Positions 8,052 through 19,700 of a DNA stretch of 47,404 nt are shown here, piece after piece. Location of the stretch: the IMG/VR virus record IMGVR_UViG_3300033153_004485, positions 1-47,404 of that record, one strand, 5' to 3'. How positions within the stretch are numbered: the first letter of the stretch is position 1; each line of letters opens with the position of its first letter. Source of the stretch: a virus. Position numbers and translations under genes: made by a program. The notes below the pieces were generated by a model. The model made no database searches, was not told where the DNA came from, and saw only the letters and a program-made list of their open reading frames with translations.

Positions 8052-11000
8052 TGGCTGTTTTTGATTGGGAAGATGGCGGAACTTATAGCGACATGGCAAG
8101 CGCACTTGCGGGGGGCGCCTCGTTCGGGTTGGTTATGAGTGAAAACTATTCATTCCCAGGAGGTTTAAATGCCGGTGCATCTAATATTTATAATGAAGCC
8201 GCTACAATTATAATCCCGGCATTCAACACAAGCGCTGGGCTCTATACAGTAGACATTTACGGCACGGTTGGGAATATCGCAGACGATAACCAGATTGAAT
8301 TAGTCTTTGCTTCTGGCGTTGGAATCGGTATTGACTGCGTTGGGGGCATGGCTAACCTAGGGTTGAAGATAAGGAACCTTAAGCTTTCCGGGGGAACCGC
8401 TGTCATAACAATGTTGAGGACTTGGACGGCTCAAGTTCCTCTATTCCAAAACATATATATGCCATCGGTAGGCGTCGGCATCTCCACAAGATTCTCCGGT
8501 GTGATTGACGGGTGCATTATCTATGTCCCTTCCGGTAATTGCATTGCAGCCAGTTCTGGCAATGGCGTTTTTGTTTATGACTCTATCTTAATATGCATCG
8601 TGGGTATAGCTGTATCGTCTACAAGATTCAGAAACGACTACGTAAGGTCTACAATTTACAGCGGGAACAGCAACGCTATATCTGGTACTTCAGGCGGAGA
8701 CATCATAGAGTGCGTTATTTACGGGGCTACCTACGCCATTGGCTCAACGGTACTGAATGACGCCTACAGCCAGACACTAAATAGTATTTTTTATTCTGCT
8801 TCCGATCCATCGTTTGTGGCTTCAGGGCTAACCCTTGACGACGCATTTCCAAACAAAAACGATAGTATTTTATCCGATCCATTGCTTGCCGCAACTGGTG
8901 ACGCATACGCATTCGTTATCCCAGGCGGTGCAAGTCTATGTGACCCTGCAAACAGGTCGGATGAGGCGAATCAAATTTACACGGGCAAACTCAGGGCAAG
9001 ATGTTGGATTGGCGCCTACTCTAATTATATAGCCGTATCAGCCGACGACATCATCGACGAAGCCGGAGGTAACTTCAAGATGGGTGACTTGTCCGACGAG
9101 GTGATTCTAAAAGATATCGAATGGGGATTGACCGGCACAGGCAACCGTACCGATGCCCCAGCAGCCAAGGTTGAAGACGGCATATCCTACGGCCCTGGCG
9201 GTACCGGCATTGAGGGTGAGCTTGTCATTGACTACGCTTCCGGTGATGACCTTCGAGATGGCGTTACTCAGAACAGCGGTGCGATTGTCGGCAACCTTGT
9301 TGTGCCAACGGCAGCGCAAGTTAAGGGCGGGGTGTTCTTCGACTCTAACGGTTCGGTTGAAGGCACCTACGTTTTTGACTATCCTTCAGTGGATGACGTT
9401 CGGCTTGATACCATCTTCGACTCTGGCAACCTTACCGGCAACTTGAGAGTACCAGCCATCATTGATGTTCGCCTTGGCACTGTGTTTGATACTCTGGATT
9501 CACTTGAAGGAAACGTAGTGATCCCCAATCCATACGATGTTAGGCGGGGGGTTACTTACGACAGTGACAATTCGGTTGTTGGTACCTATGACGTTCTGGC
9601 TCAAGACAATGATCCGAGTGGAACCCCGATAAGGACCTCTAACCCAATCATCGGTGTCATGCCAAGCGGTATGGCTTACGCTACGGGAACGCCTATTACC
9701 GCTGCTTCCATTGTCAACCCAACGCTTGAGGTCTCGCCTCTTGAGATTTATGTCAGCCAGGGTCAGTCAGCTAATATCGTTTACTCTACCGAGAATGCAG
9801 AGCGAGTAATCATTGATGGGGTTGACTCGCTTGTCACTGGGATGATCTCGAGAATTTACGACACCCTTGGGACAACGGTAATCAACATCACCGCTTACGG
9901 GGTATCAGGAAGCACTCCTGTAACTGCTTCAGCCAAGGTCATCTGCCTGAGTGCTTCGGCAACTCCTCCGGTGATTGATCAAAGCAAGAACCTTTCAATC
10001 AACTGTGGGCCCAATAAGGAGTGTGCTGAGGGAGTGGTGAAGGTCCCTTACTGGACTCGTTACGCTTCTTCTGTTATCGCTGAAATCTACCTTGATGGAG
10101 AGTTGGTTTCAAATGAATCTGTGAACACTGCCAACTACGGGACCCGCTTCTTTAACTTCGATGTAAGCCTTGGTGTTTACACTGTTGTCTTTACCGCCAC
10201 CGCTGGGGATGAGACGAAGACAGCAACTTGCACGATGACCTGTGGCATTGCTCCGATGGAAGAGTATGCCCTTGACATCATCACTCCTTGGAACCTTCAG
10301 CAGTTGCCGGCCGACAAGCAGTTTGAGTTGGTTGCTTTTTTGAGTTGTGACCTTGACATAACGACTCTTGATTCAATCGAGTTCTTGCAGACTTCAGGTG
10401 ACGGTAACCTTTTCTTTGAACAGGGAGCCTACGCTGAGGTTGATGAGAACTATGTTGCAACCCTTCGGGGGGTGTCCTACGAGCTTCCCGGTGGTGAGGT
10501 AACTGGTTCAGTTGACATCACTGCCAAGATCACCATTGCAGGAGTTGAGTATACCAGCCTAATAACCTTGGGGATGGTCAGTGATTATATTGACGTTACA
10601 ATCACCCCTTCAGTTTATCAGGCGGGTTTCTTTGCCGGTGACCTGGTGTGGACTCTTGATGCGGTTATTAAGGCCTACAACTACACCGGCCAGATAACCG
10701 ACTTCGCTGAGGTCGTTAGCTTGCTCGGTCAGATTTCCCCGCGGTCTAATTGGTTGGGAAGAACTGACATTGAAGGCTTGATTACCTCTTACGTTCCCGG
10801 TGACACTTGGGATGCTGAGGCTGTGGTGATAGATCCCGGACTTACCGAGTTGCCTGCTGAAGCGTTCTTGGATGGTGCTTGCACGGTGAGGGTACTTGTA
10901 GAGGCACCTGAGGCACCGCTTGACCTCTATGCTCCCTACGACTCCAACTACGGCTTCGGGGTGTTCTACCTTGAAGCAAACGTCAACACTGGGACACCGA

Positions 11001-11782
11001 TGGCGCTTGGCCTTGGTGGTGCTGACCTTGCTGGGGTTGACGGCCTCCTGATTGGTCTACCGGATGTTCTCGAGGACGATACCGCCATGGCCTTGACGAT
11101 GAGTGTTGAGGACGCCTTTGGTAATACCGTTCCTGCTTCAAAGTACGCTTCGACAACTGCCACCATTGAAGCGATTGACGATAACGGTGACGAGGTTCAG
11201 GTTAGCATTGATGGTATCACTTACGTCTCTTCGATGGAGGTTCCTTATGGTGACCTTGATGTTTACTACGACCTGAGTTCAGCCGTCTCCCCGATCAAGA
11301 CCAGCGTCATTCTTTCAGGTCTTGACTATAAGCCTTACGGGGTTGCGACAAGGGAGGCCACAGCATACTATACACTCGATGGTACGGTCTACGGCTCACA
11401 GAATCTTGACACTCTGTTTGTCAATGAAAGAGCCGGGACTTATCGCATATCTGTTGGGGATGGATTCGCAATAAGATATAACCCATTAGGTGACTGGAAC
11501 GAGTACACTGACGAAGAATATCAAGGTGGTGGTATATTTATTAATATTGATGGGATCGATACTGGACCTGGTATTCCTACTAAGTTAGGAGCGAGACTTT
11601 CAGGGTTTAAGCCTGTTGGTGAGGGTAAATTAGTAACGTCTGGAGAGGCCGAGACTTACTCTGAAAACACTTACACTGAAATGTACCTTCCTGCCGGTCA
11701 ATTGTGGTGGTACTTGAATGATAACCCAGTTAATGATAACATCGGGTCGGCAACATACGGCTTCGTAAGAATTGGTGATTGA
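8051..11782 (+). CDS. Large tail spike/fibre: beta-helix, repeat and Ig-like domains
   Basis: The 1243-residue protein is probably a receptor-binding spike. Residues 60-300 have the short strand-turn pattern of a right-handed parallel beta-helix. Residues 395-515 hold about five degenerate repeats built on 'DVR.G..FDS...GN..VP'. From residue 555 onward there are several Ig-like beta-sandwich domains (for example LEVSPLEIYVSQGQSANIVY). The N-terminal third and the last 130 residues are more AT-rich than the middle, suggesting domain swapping. The start overlaps the upstream stop (TAATG). No depolymerase catalytic motif could be identified. Confidence 0.75.
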   Translation: MAVFDWEDGGTYSDMASALAGGASFGLVMSENYSFPGGLNAGASNIYNEAATIIIPAFNTSAGLYTVDIYGTVGNIADDNQIELVFASGVGIGIDCVGGMANLGLKIRNLKLSGGTAVITMLRTWTAQVPLFQNIYMPSVGVGISTRFSGVIDGCIIYVPSGNCIAASSGNGVFVYDSILICIVGIAVSSTRFRNDYVRSTIYSGNSNAISGTSGGDIIECVIYGATYAIGSTVLNDAYSQTLNSIFYSASDPSFVASGLTLDDAFPNKNDSILSDPLLAATGDAYAFVIPGGASLCDPANRSDEANQIYTGKLRARCWIGAYSNYIAVSADDIIDEAGGNFKMGDLSDEVILKDIEWGLTGTGNRTDAPAAKVEDGISYGPGGTGIEGELVIDYASGDDLRDGVTQNSGAIVGNLVVPTAAQVKGGVFFDSNGSVEGTYVFDYPSVDDVRLDTIFDSGNLTGNLRVPAIIDVRLGTVFDTLDSLEGNVVIPNPYDVRRGVTYDSDNSVVGTYDVLAQDNDPSGTPIRTSNPIIGVMPSGMAYATGTPITAASIVNPTLEVSPLEIYVSQGQSANIVYSTENAERVIIDGVDSLVTGMISRIYDTLGTTVINITAYGVSGSTPVTASAKVICLSASATPPVIDQSKNLSINCGPNKECAEGVVKVPYWTRYASSVIAEIYLDGELVSNESVNTANYGTRFFNFDVSLGVYTVVFTATAGDETKTATCTMTCGIAPMEEYALDIITPWNLQQLPADKQFELVAFLSCDLDITTLDSIEFLQTSGDGNLFFEQGAYAEVDENYVATLRGVSYELPGGEVTGSVDITAKITIAGVEYTSLITLGMVSDYIDVTITPSVYQAGFFAGDLVWTLDAVIKAYNYTGQITDFAEVVSLLGQISPRSNWLGRTDIEGLITSYVPGDTWDAEAVVIDPGLTELPAEAFLDGACTVRVLVEAPEAPLDLYAPYDSNYGFGVFYLEANVNTGTPMALGLGGADLAGVDGLLIGLPDVLEDDTAMALTMSVEDAFGNTVPASKYASTTATIEAIDDNGDEVQVSIDGITYVSSMEVPYGDLDVYYDLSSAVSPIKTSVILSGLDYKPYGVATREATAYYTLDGTVYGSQNLDTLFVNERAGTYRISVGDGFAIRYNPLGDWNEYTDEEYQGGGIFINIDGIDTGPGIPTKLGARLSGFKPVGEGKLVTSGEAETYSENTYTEMYLPAGQLWWYLNDNPVNDNIGSATYGFVRIGD

Positions 11783-11795
11783 AAGGAGAACCAGG

Positions 11796-12548
11796 ATGGC
11801 AACAAGAACCTACGACCAACTGATTGCAGAGTTTGAAAAAGCTCAAGCTGAATCGAAGACAGCAAACCTTCAGCGGTTCGAGGAGGTGAAGGGTGGTTAC
11901 ACTGACCTGCTGAACAGTGCCCTTGAGAGGGTCAGGGGGATTGGTGGTCAAGAGAAGAAGGATATCGTTAGCCGAGGTGAGGGACAGATTGCGAGAGGGC
12001 AGCAAGATCTAATCTCCCGCGGGCTTACTGGAACAACCATTGCCCCAACCGTTGCCCAAGGGTTTCGTCGTGACACCCAGGCTGCTCTTGCAAGGCTTAG
12101 TGATCGGCAGACTGAGCGTGAGGTTGGTCTGACTACTGACATCGAAGGCAAGAGGCTGAACTTCATTGAGCGCCGAAATGACATTGGTCCTGATGCTGGT
12201 CTTTACGCTAACCTGCTCCGTGATGCTGGGAGAGTTACCAGGCCGGAGACTACTACTACCCGGGGGACGGTGAGCAGGGCTACATACAGGCAACCACAGT
12301 CAACGCCAATAAGTGCTGAGACCACTTCCCCTGCGACCACCACTACCCGCAGAAGCAGTGGCAACGACCTTGGGTATGAGGCAAGGCGTAAAGCTTTCCT
12401 TGATCGTAAGGCCAATCGTGCGACTGCTCCGAAGAAGGCAACCGGTGGGGTGATTCGCAACTTCACTTTGCCACAACCTAAATCTGGTAGCGGGTACATC
12501 ATTGACGCTCAGGGCAAGAAACACTTCATCAACAAGACAAGGGGCTAA
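11796..12548 (+). CDS. Putative internal virion protein, coiled-coil
   Basis: The 250-residue protein starts at ATG 11796, 13 bp after the spike gene, with AAAGGAG at 11781-11787. A GTG-like upstream start at 11772 would overlap the spike gene and lacks a site. Residues 1-130 are highly charged and helical. A low-complexity Thr/Ser/Arg stretch follows at 145-190, and the end is basic. The pattern and position, followed by another coiled-coil protein and the giant ejection-type protein, fit internal virion proteins released with DNA in podoviruses. No enzyme motif is visible. Confidence 0.65.
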   Translation: MATRTYDQLIAEFEKAQAESKTANLQRFEEVKGGYTDLLNSALERVRGIGGQEKKDIVSRGEGQIARGQQDLISRGLTGTTIAPTVAQGFRRDTQAALARLSDRQTEREVGLTTDIEGKRLNFIERRNDIGPDAGLYANLLRDAGRVTRPETTTTRGTVSRATYRQPQSTPISAETTSPATTTTRRSSGNDLGYEARRKAFLDRKANRATAPKKATGGVIRNFTLPQPKSGSGYIIDAQGKKHFINKTRG

Positions 12549-12551
12549 CCG

Positions 12552-13784
12552 ATGGCAATTACCGTAAGGCACGATGTTGGGGGCAGGACATTAGGCAACG
12601 CAGCATTCGAGACTGGTCAGGCTGAACTTCTGGAGGCAGACCGTAAAGGACTTCTCAAGGCAGAGGAGTCCCAAGCCCTTCGTCAACTTGAGCAGGATAA
12701 CAGTCTTGAGAGAATGCGTCTTTCCGATGAGCTTCAGACCGGCAGGTTAGAGCGTTCAGATGAACTCCAACGGGAGAGGGCTGGGGAAGGGTTTGAGCGT
12801 GATGTTGATATGCTCGGCCGGCAGGATGAACTTCGGCGCCAGACTGAGGAAGAACGAAGGGACATATCCCAAGCAGAGTATAAGCAGGCCAATGACTTCG
12901 GTCGTGAGGTTGCTGCTCTTACCAGGGCCCGGGATGACACACTCAAGAGCGGTGAGTTCTCAACTGCGCTTGACCAGTTGGTAGATCAGTACGGTGAGTT
13001 CATTAACCCTAAGCTGATGAGTGAGATCATTCAGAACGGTGGCCTTCTCCCCGAGCGCGAACGGGTAAAGACTCCGGTTCAGGAAGCGGTTGAACAGCAG
13101 GTCTACCGTAAGGATGGGAGAGAGTACATTCTTGATCCAGCAACGGGCAAGGTAACCAGTAGCGAGATTAAGGCTCCTGATGGTGCTGATGCTAAGAGTA
13201 TCTACAAGATTGATCAGGACTACCTGAAGTCTCTTGAGCGCAAGATTAAGCTGGCTCCTGAGACTAGGCTAGAGGTTAGATCAAGGCTTGGCTTAGATTA
13301 CTTGGCTGGAGACGAAGACGTTGAAACAACCTACGAGGAGCGGCGCACTTGGGCCATAAAGCAACTTGAAGCAGAAGGGTATCCAAATCCTGCTAACCGT
13401 AGGCAGGCTCAAGCACCTGGTCAACCGTCACCACAGGCTCAAACTACTCCGCAGCAGGGCGCACAGCAAAGAGCGACAGCACTGCGAACCACTATTGCAA
13501 GAGCTAAGGCTGGCGATAAGGATGCTTTAAAGTTGTTGGAGTCCATGGATTCATCTGAAGGTAAGCCGTTAAGCATGGTTGAACACGGTAAGGCCGACAT
13601 TGGTATTAGAGGTGCTTCAGGTGGTTGGGACGGTCAAGAGAATATCGAGGGTATGCTTTTGGATGAGTTGATTGAAGCAGCTGAGAATGGCAATGTGGCT
13701 GCAAGGGAAAAGATCGAAGAGTTAGATCGAATAAATAAGGGAAGTACCCGGTTAAGCATTGGATCTTTGAGTATGCATTTATAG
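12552..13784 (+). CDS. Putative internal virion protein, Glu/Arg-rich coiled coil
   Basis: The 410-residue protein starts 3 bp after the previous stop. Residues 20-130 form a long Glu/Arg/Gln-rich helix (RMRLSDELQTGRLERSDELQ). Residue 185 onward includes YRKDGREYILDPATGKV, and residues 275-310 are a Gln/Ala/Pro linker. Long helical proteins upstream of a giant internal protein are typical of the ejection set in short-tailed phages. The family is not recognised by name and the role is inferred. Confidence 0.65.
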   Translation: MAITVRHDVGGRTLGNAAFETGQAELLEADRKGLLKAEESQALRQLEQDNSLERMRLSDELQTGRLERSDELQRERAGEGFERDVDMLGRQDELRRQTEEERRDISQAEYKQANDFGREVAALTRARDDTLKSGEFSTALDQLVDQYGEFINPKLMSEIIQNGGLLPERERVKTPVQEAVEQQVYRKDGREYILDPATGKVTSSEIKAPDGADAKSIYKIDQDYLKSLERKIKLAPETRLEVRSRLGLDYLAGDEDVETTYEERRTWAIKQLEAEGYPNPANRRQAQAPGQPSPQAQTTPQQGAQQRATALRTTIARAKAGDKDALKLLESMDSSEGKPLSMVEHGKADIGIRGASGGWDGQENIEGMLLDELIEAAENGNVAAREKIEELDRINKGSTRLSIGSLSMHL

Positions 13785-13796
13785 AGGAGATAAAGA

Positions 13797-16700
13797 GTGG
13801 CAGACAATGTAATTCAGAGGGCAGAGGCCAAACTAGCCCATCTTGAAGGACAGTACGACCCGAGTGGCGTGATAAGAAAAGCAGAGCAACGTTTAAGGGA
13901 TCTCACGCCTGTCGGGCCTGCAGATCCCTTATACAATCAGTACCTTGAGATTGCTGAGGCAGCGAATACCGACCAGACTAAGGCTCGGAAGTTGGCTCGG
14001 AATTACAATCTAACTGAGGATGTCCGGGCCAATGATATTTATGATAGACCTGGGCCACTTCTAGCTAATCATCAACGCCATCTCGCAAGCCAAGGCAAAG
14101 AGATTACTGCCGGTGAGACCTTAGATCAGGATATTACCGCAGGCCACGTCATTCCCCTTGGGGACCTTTACAATACCGCTGAAGAGTACCGTGTTGTCAA
14201 GTCTTCAATAGACCAACTTCAGTCAGGTATCAATGTCGGCAATGGGCAACCTTTAAGCGATAGCGCAAAGAGATCTCTTACCAAAACGATTGATAATTAC
14301 ATGACATCCCAGGCCAGAGAGAGCCGTGGTCGTACCGTTGGTGGTTCTGTTCTGAGTGGTCTTACCAAGCTTCCCGCCTTCATGCTTGAGTTCTGGGCTA
14401 CCGGCCCGGGTGCTAAGGTTGCCAAGGAAACCATGTCCAAGGTTGCCAATGCCGGGATTAAGAAGGTGCTGAGTAGCAAGCTGAGAGATAGCCTGCTCAA
14501 GAGTGCCACTGCACAAACAGTTGGCAAGGGTCTCCTTTGGACTGGTGAAGGCCTTGCCCGTACCATGATGATTCCCGACCAGACAATTGCCGGTACCCTT
14601 GAGAAGCAAATGCCGGAGTCGGTTCAGTTCACCGACAAGGGTGAGCTTATTGTCAAGGATGCTACTGAGAAGCCCTTCACTTCCTTCATGCGGTCCTTCG
14701 GTGATGAAGTGATTGAGATGATGAGTGAGACTTCCGGCCCTGGTATCCGTGCAGCTGCCAAGGGTGTTGCCAAGCTTCCCCTGGTTCGCACCTTCGTTGA
14801 TAAGGTTATTGGGCCCATGGGTAAAGCATGGACCGCTGCAACCGGCAAGACTCTCGCCCAATATCAGAATAAGATCCTCAAGGCCGGTGGTTTTGACGGT
14901 GTGCTTGAGGAGATGGGGGAAGAGCGGGTTGGTAATACCCTTCGTGCTGTTCTTGGCATTGAAGACTTCGGTGCTGAAGACCCTGAGAATATGTTCTCCC
15001 GGCTGGTTGCTTCAATTCCCAGCGGTAAGGATCTTCTCATTGAGGCCGGTATCATGGCTCCCTTGGGTATTGGGCACGGCATTGGTGGCCGTGTTGGTAA
15101 GGCCAAGCGTGAACGTCATGCAGAGAGAAGTGCCAAGGTATTCCGGGCAGCTGAGGCGATTGTCAATAACGGTGAGGCAGCGACTATTCTTGGTCTTGCC
15201 GGTTCCCCCAGCCGTAAGGATATCCAGAAGACTTCAGGCAAAGACCAGAAATTGAACAGTGTTGATCGGCAGAAGGTTAAGGATGTGCTGGTTCAGTTCG
15301 ATGGTTTCGTTAAGGCTGAGACAGAAGCAGAGGCCCAAGCCCAGGTGCAAGCAGAGCAGGAAGCACTCCAAGCAGAGCAAGAATCACCTCCTGAAGACCT
15401 CCAAGCGCCAATTGAAGGCGAGATTGCCCCCGAATTAACCTCACAGGAGCCACAGGAAGGCGCTGAGGCGATTCCAGAGGGTGAAGAGGTAATCTTGCCT
15501 ACCCAAGAGGTTCAGGAAGCACCAGGGGCGATTGAGGAGGGTGTGGCGGTAGAAGAGGTTGAACCTGATGGTGCTGATGAAGGCGATAAGCCTAAACCAA
15601 TGTATAGGGGGTATAATAAAGATGAGGGTGAATTGGGTAAGGGTGGTCTGATATTCTTCTCTGAGAACGAAACTGAGGCAAGGAAGTATGCTGCTGCCAG
15701 AAGTGATGATGCCAAGGGTCAGGTCATAGAGGCTAATGTAACCCCTAAGAATACTCTTGATTTGACTTCTGAAGAAGGCAGGGCAATTCTTGGAACTGTT
15801 GAGGTTCTTGATACTGATGGCAACGAGATGCAGGTTAAACACGCAAGACGCTCTATAAAAGAAGCGGTTGAGGATGATCTTTACTGGTGGCAGAATACTA
15901 AGAATGAGCCTGCCATCGGTCACTGGAAGTCCGTACTGATGCCTAAGTTGCAAGAGATGGGTTATGATTCAGTATCGTTTACTGAGGATTCTGGCAACAA
16001 GACGCTTGCCCTGTTTGATCCATCTGGTGTTGAGGTCGTATCTAAGTTTGAAGGTGGAGCGCCTGTCGAAAAGAAACTAACTAAGAAGGAGAGTAAAGAT
16101 GTCAAAGAAGAAGCTAAAGTACCAGGACCACGTTCAGCTGACAAGCAAGAAGCCAAGCAAGGTGAACCTGAAGAAGCTGGAGCAGTTGAAGAAGAAGTGG
16201 AAGTTAAGAGGACAGGTCCAACCGGCTCAGAAAGCATAATTGGAGGCTTTGAGGATCGGGCCAAGGATGTTACCGATATTCTTGCCGACACCTTCACGAA
16301 GGCCAATCCGCTTCCGAAGGGATTTAAGTTCAGCGTTCGCAAGGATGGACTGATCGAACTCACCAACGGTAAAGGCTTCAGCATTAAAATTGACATCGTT
16401 GATAACGTGGTGACTAAGGGCATGGATGAAGCAGCCCTGAAGGAGAGTGCTGATGCCGCGGGGATTGAAGGTGAGTACTCTGCCAGAGCCAGGTATTACC
16501 CAAATGAGGGTCTTATCGAGATTGATGAGAAGTACCTGTTCGATAATGATGTCCTTTATGAAGAGCTCTTCCATGCAGGGATGCACCAGCTTAGGCTGAA
16601 GAAGCCTGAACTTTATCGAGAGATTCTTGATGAGCATGGCGGTCCGAATAAGAGTGAGGATGTTGTTTTCTACAATCACTTCCTGAATCTCCCAGAGGTC

Positions 16701-19700
16701 CCCCTGAATAAGCTGGACTCTGCCCTTGATAAGATCCGGGATGGTAAAGCCTTTCATCGTAAGATCTCCAGCAAGAGCCGTGATGAGTTGGAGAAGCTTT
16801 CCGGTAAGAGTCTGGCTGAATATGCTAAGTCGTTGGGTGTGAAGTCTATTGGAAGCAAGGCCAAGTCTGCAGCGATCGATAAGATTCTTGGGGATGAGCG
16901 TCTACCGATTGACTCTAAGGACTGGCGGGCCAACTTTGATGCGGTGATGAAGGACGGTTCACCTGGTCAGAAGATCGAGATGATGGATTCTCTTCGTAAA
17001 GAGATTTCTACTCTCGAGGATGCCCTTGACGATATGCCCAATGCTAAGATCGCCACCAACAAGCTATACCGAGAGTGGCTTAAGGGCGCCCGCGGTATCT
17101 TGGTTGAGGTTAGAGAGAAGGCAGGGGGCAAGGTGAACTTCGCCGGCCATCACGTCAGTACCGATATGAAGAAGCAGTTCCATTCCGAGAAGAGTGCCGT
17201 CAGTGTGGAGAATCTTTCCGAGAAGGTTTATGACACCTTGAATGGTAAGACTCTTGATCAGTGGGCAAGTGAGAATGGAATGAACGGTGTTGATGTTGTC
17301 ATTGAGGCTTATGAGAATGGTGTGAACCTCAGACAGTTGAAGGCTGACCTTAGAGACAGCGCAAGGGATCATCTTCAAGAGGAATATGAAGGCGGTATCA
17401 ATGGCCGGTTGAATGAACTCAGCAAGTTAGTCTCCAAGCTTGAGGGCACTCAGGACATCATCCCCTTCAGTGCAGGCAAGAAGAGGTCCTTTGCTGACAC
17501 TCAGAAGGTGCATGACGAAGTGATTGCCAAGTTGGAGACCGAGGTTAAGAAGCTTCAAGACGACTTCGCAGAGAAGAAAAAGAATGGTACTTTCACCAAA
17601 GGCTACACGACTGCAGCTGGTGACATTCAGCGAATCCTCAAGTCTGCTGCCGACTATGCAAAGGCCAACCTTCCCAAGAGTGAGCACCATAAGATTATCA
17701 GGGAGATGACTACCCTCAAGGTGGTTAGTAAGTGGAAGACTAAGACGGATCCGCTTCGTAGGGTCCGGGCCTTCCTGCAGAGCGTTGACAAGGCCATGAC
17801 GGTCTACGAGAGAAGTGAGGCTCACAAGGAACTGAAGGAAACGGTCAAGAAGGCTCAGAAGCAATTCAAGATCTTCTCGGACACTCCTAAGATGTTCCCT
17901 GAACACGTCAAGGCGATGGCTGAACTTCTCAAGTCTGTTGACTTTGCACCGAGTAAGGATGCCGAGGGTTTAGAGAAGGGGTTTGAGGAGTATCTAGAGG
18001 CTGACCCAGAGTTTGCAGAGGTGGTCCCTGAAGACGTTAAGGATGCTTGGAAGAAACTAACTAGGTCTTCTCTTCGCAACCTGGAGACAGAAGATCTTGA
18101 GGAAATCACCAAGGGCCTCAAGGCGATCATGGCCAACCAGAAGAACTACGCTGAGTTCATCCATGGGGGCAGGGTTCGGAAGAGGGCAGAGGTTCAGCAG
18201 GAACTTCTCTCAACTATCGGCGAAGGTACTGCACCTGGTGAGACTAAGCTGCGGTCTTTATGGAAGAAGTTCACTACTGACCAGATGGAGAACATTGAGT
18301 CATTCGTTCTGATGTTAGACGGTGGTAAACCTAATGGTCCATGGCAAAGGTTCATTTATGATGAGGGCGCTGATGCCGGCACAACCGACTTCATAAGGAC
18401 GAAGGACGAGATTGAGAGTGAGTTCAACGCTGCCCTTGATAAGCATGGGGTGAAGATGGGTGATCACATCAATCGGTGGAGTGCCGAATTACCTGGCAAG
18501 ACTGATATCGTTAAAATCAAGACTGACGTTGGTACGGTTACCATGACCCCATCTACTCGGATTGCTTTCTCGCTAACAGTAAGGCAGAAGGATGGTATCA
18601 AAGCGTTGTTAGGTAAAGACGGAAAGAAACCGAGAAAGTGGTATGTTAAGCACTTCCAGGGTGGAATGACTAAAGGAAAGACTGTTGAACAGGAGCAGAA
18701 GCCACTCACTAAGCAGGCCATTCAAGATATTGTAGAATCGATGCCTGCCCAAGAGAAGGCCTATGCTGAGGCCCTGTATGAGCTTCACAATAGAATTCTG
18801 AAGAAGATTGGGAACGAAGCCAGTGTTGACCTTCGTGGCTATAAAATATTCAGCGTCAAGGACTACTACCGACTCTATAGGCACAAGGATAAAGTAAAGA
18901 CTACAGTTCAGGAAGATCTCACCAAGCAAATCGCTGGCGGTAGGAATGTCCTTGAGGGGGCTAAAGAGTTCACTGAGCGAGATAAAAACGCTAGTGCGCC
19001 ATTGGTTATCATGGATTCCTTCCCTACTCTTAACAGGCACGTTAATTTGATCGCTGCATTAAAGGCTCACGGCAGGAGGATGAGGAATGTCCGCAGTATG
19101 CTGAAAGACCCTGAGATTAATGAGGCAGTAACGGCCAAGTTTGGCGATGGCACTATGAGGACGCTTGAGACTCTGGTTAATCGTGTTGCCGGGCAGTCAG
19201 TGAACGCCGGGTCTAACTCGATCAAGAAGCTAAGGAGTAATATCGCTGGTAACATACTGGTGTGGAATCCTGGGGTATGGCTTGCCCAACCACTATCACT
19301 TCCCATGGCTGCGCTTGAAATGGAAGAGAAGCACCTGTTGGCTGCGCTTGCAGACAGGTCGGCAGAAGGCAAGAAGATTGTCGAAGAGATGGCAACGATG
19401 AAGTACAGTCCTCAGTTGGCAGCAAGACGGCAGCATGGACACATCGGCAGAGACGTTGGTGACTATATCAATGCCCATGAGATGCAGGCTATAGCCACTG
19501 GCACCGTACCTTGGCAAGAGAAGCTTGGCGTACCGATGCAGAGGGCCGACAACATGGCAACCTCGGTCATCATGCTCGGTGCCTATAAGCAGGCTGAAGC
19601 AGAGAATCCAGGCAAGAGTAAAGATACCGTAATGAAAGAGGCGGTTAAGATCGCAGAGAGGACCGTTAGAAGAACTCAGCCTACTTGGGACACTAAGGAC

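Noticed and set aside
14253-14861. Leftward 202-codon open frame within the giant protein gene
   Set aside because: It is a shadow of the opposite strand with no start signal; the giant gene has continuous, domain-containing coding on the plus strand.
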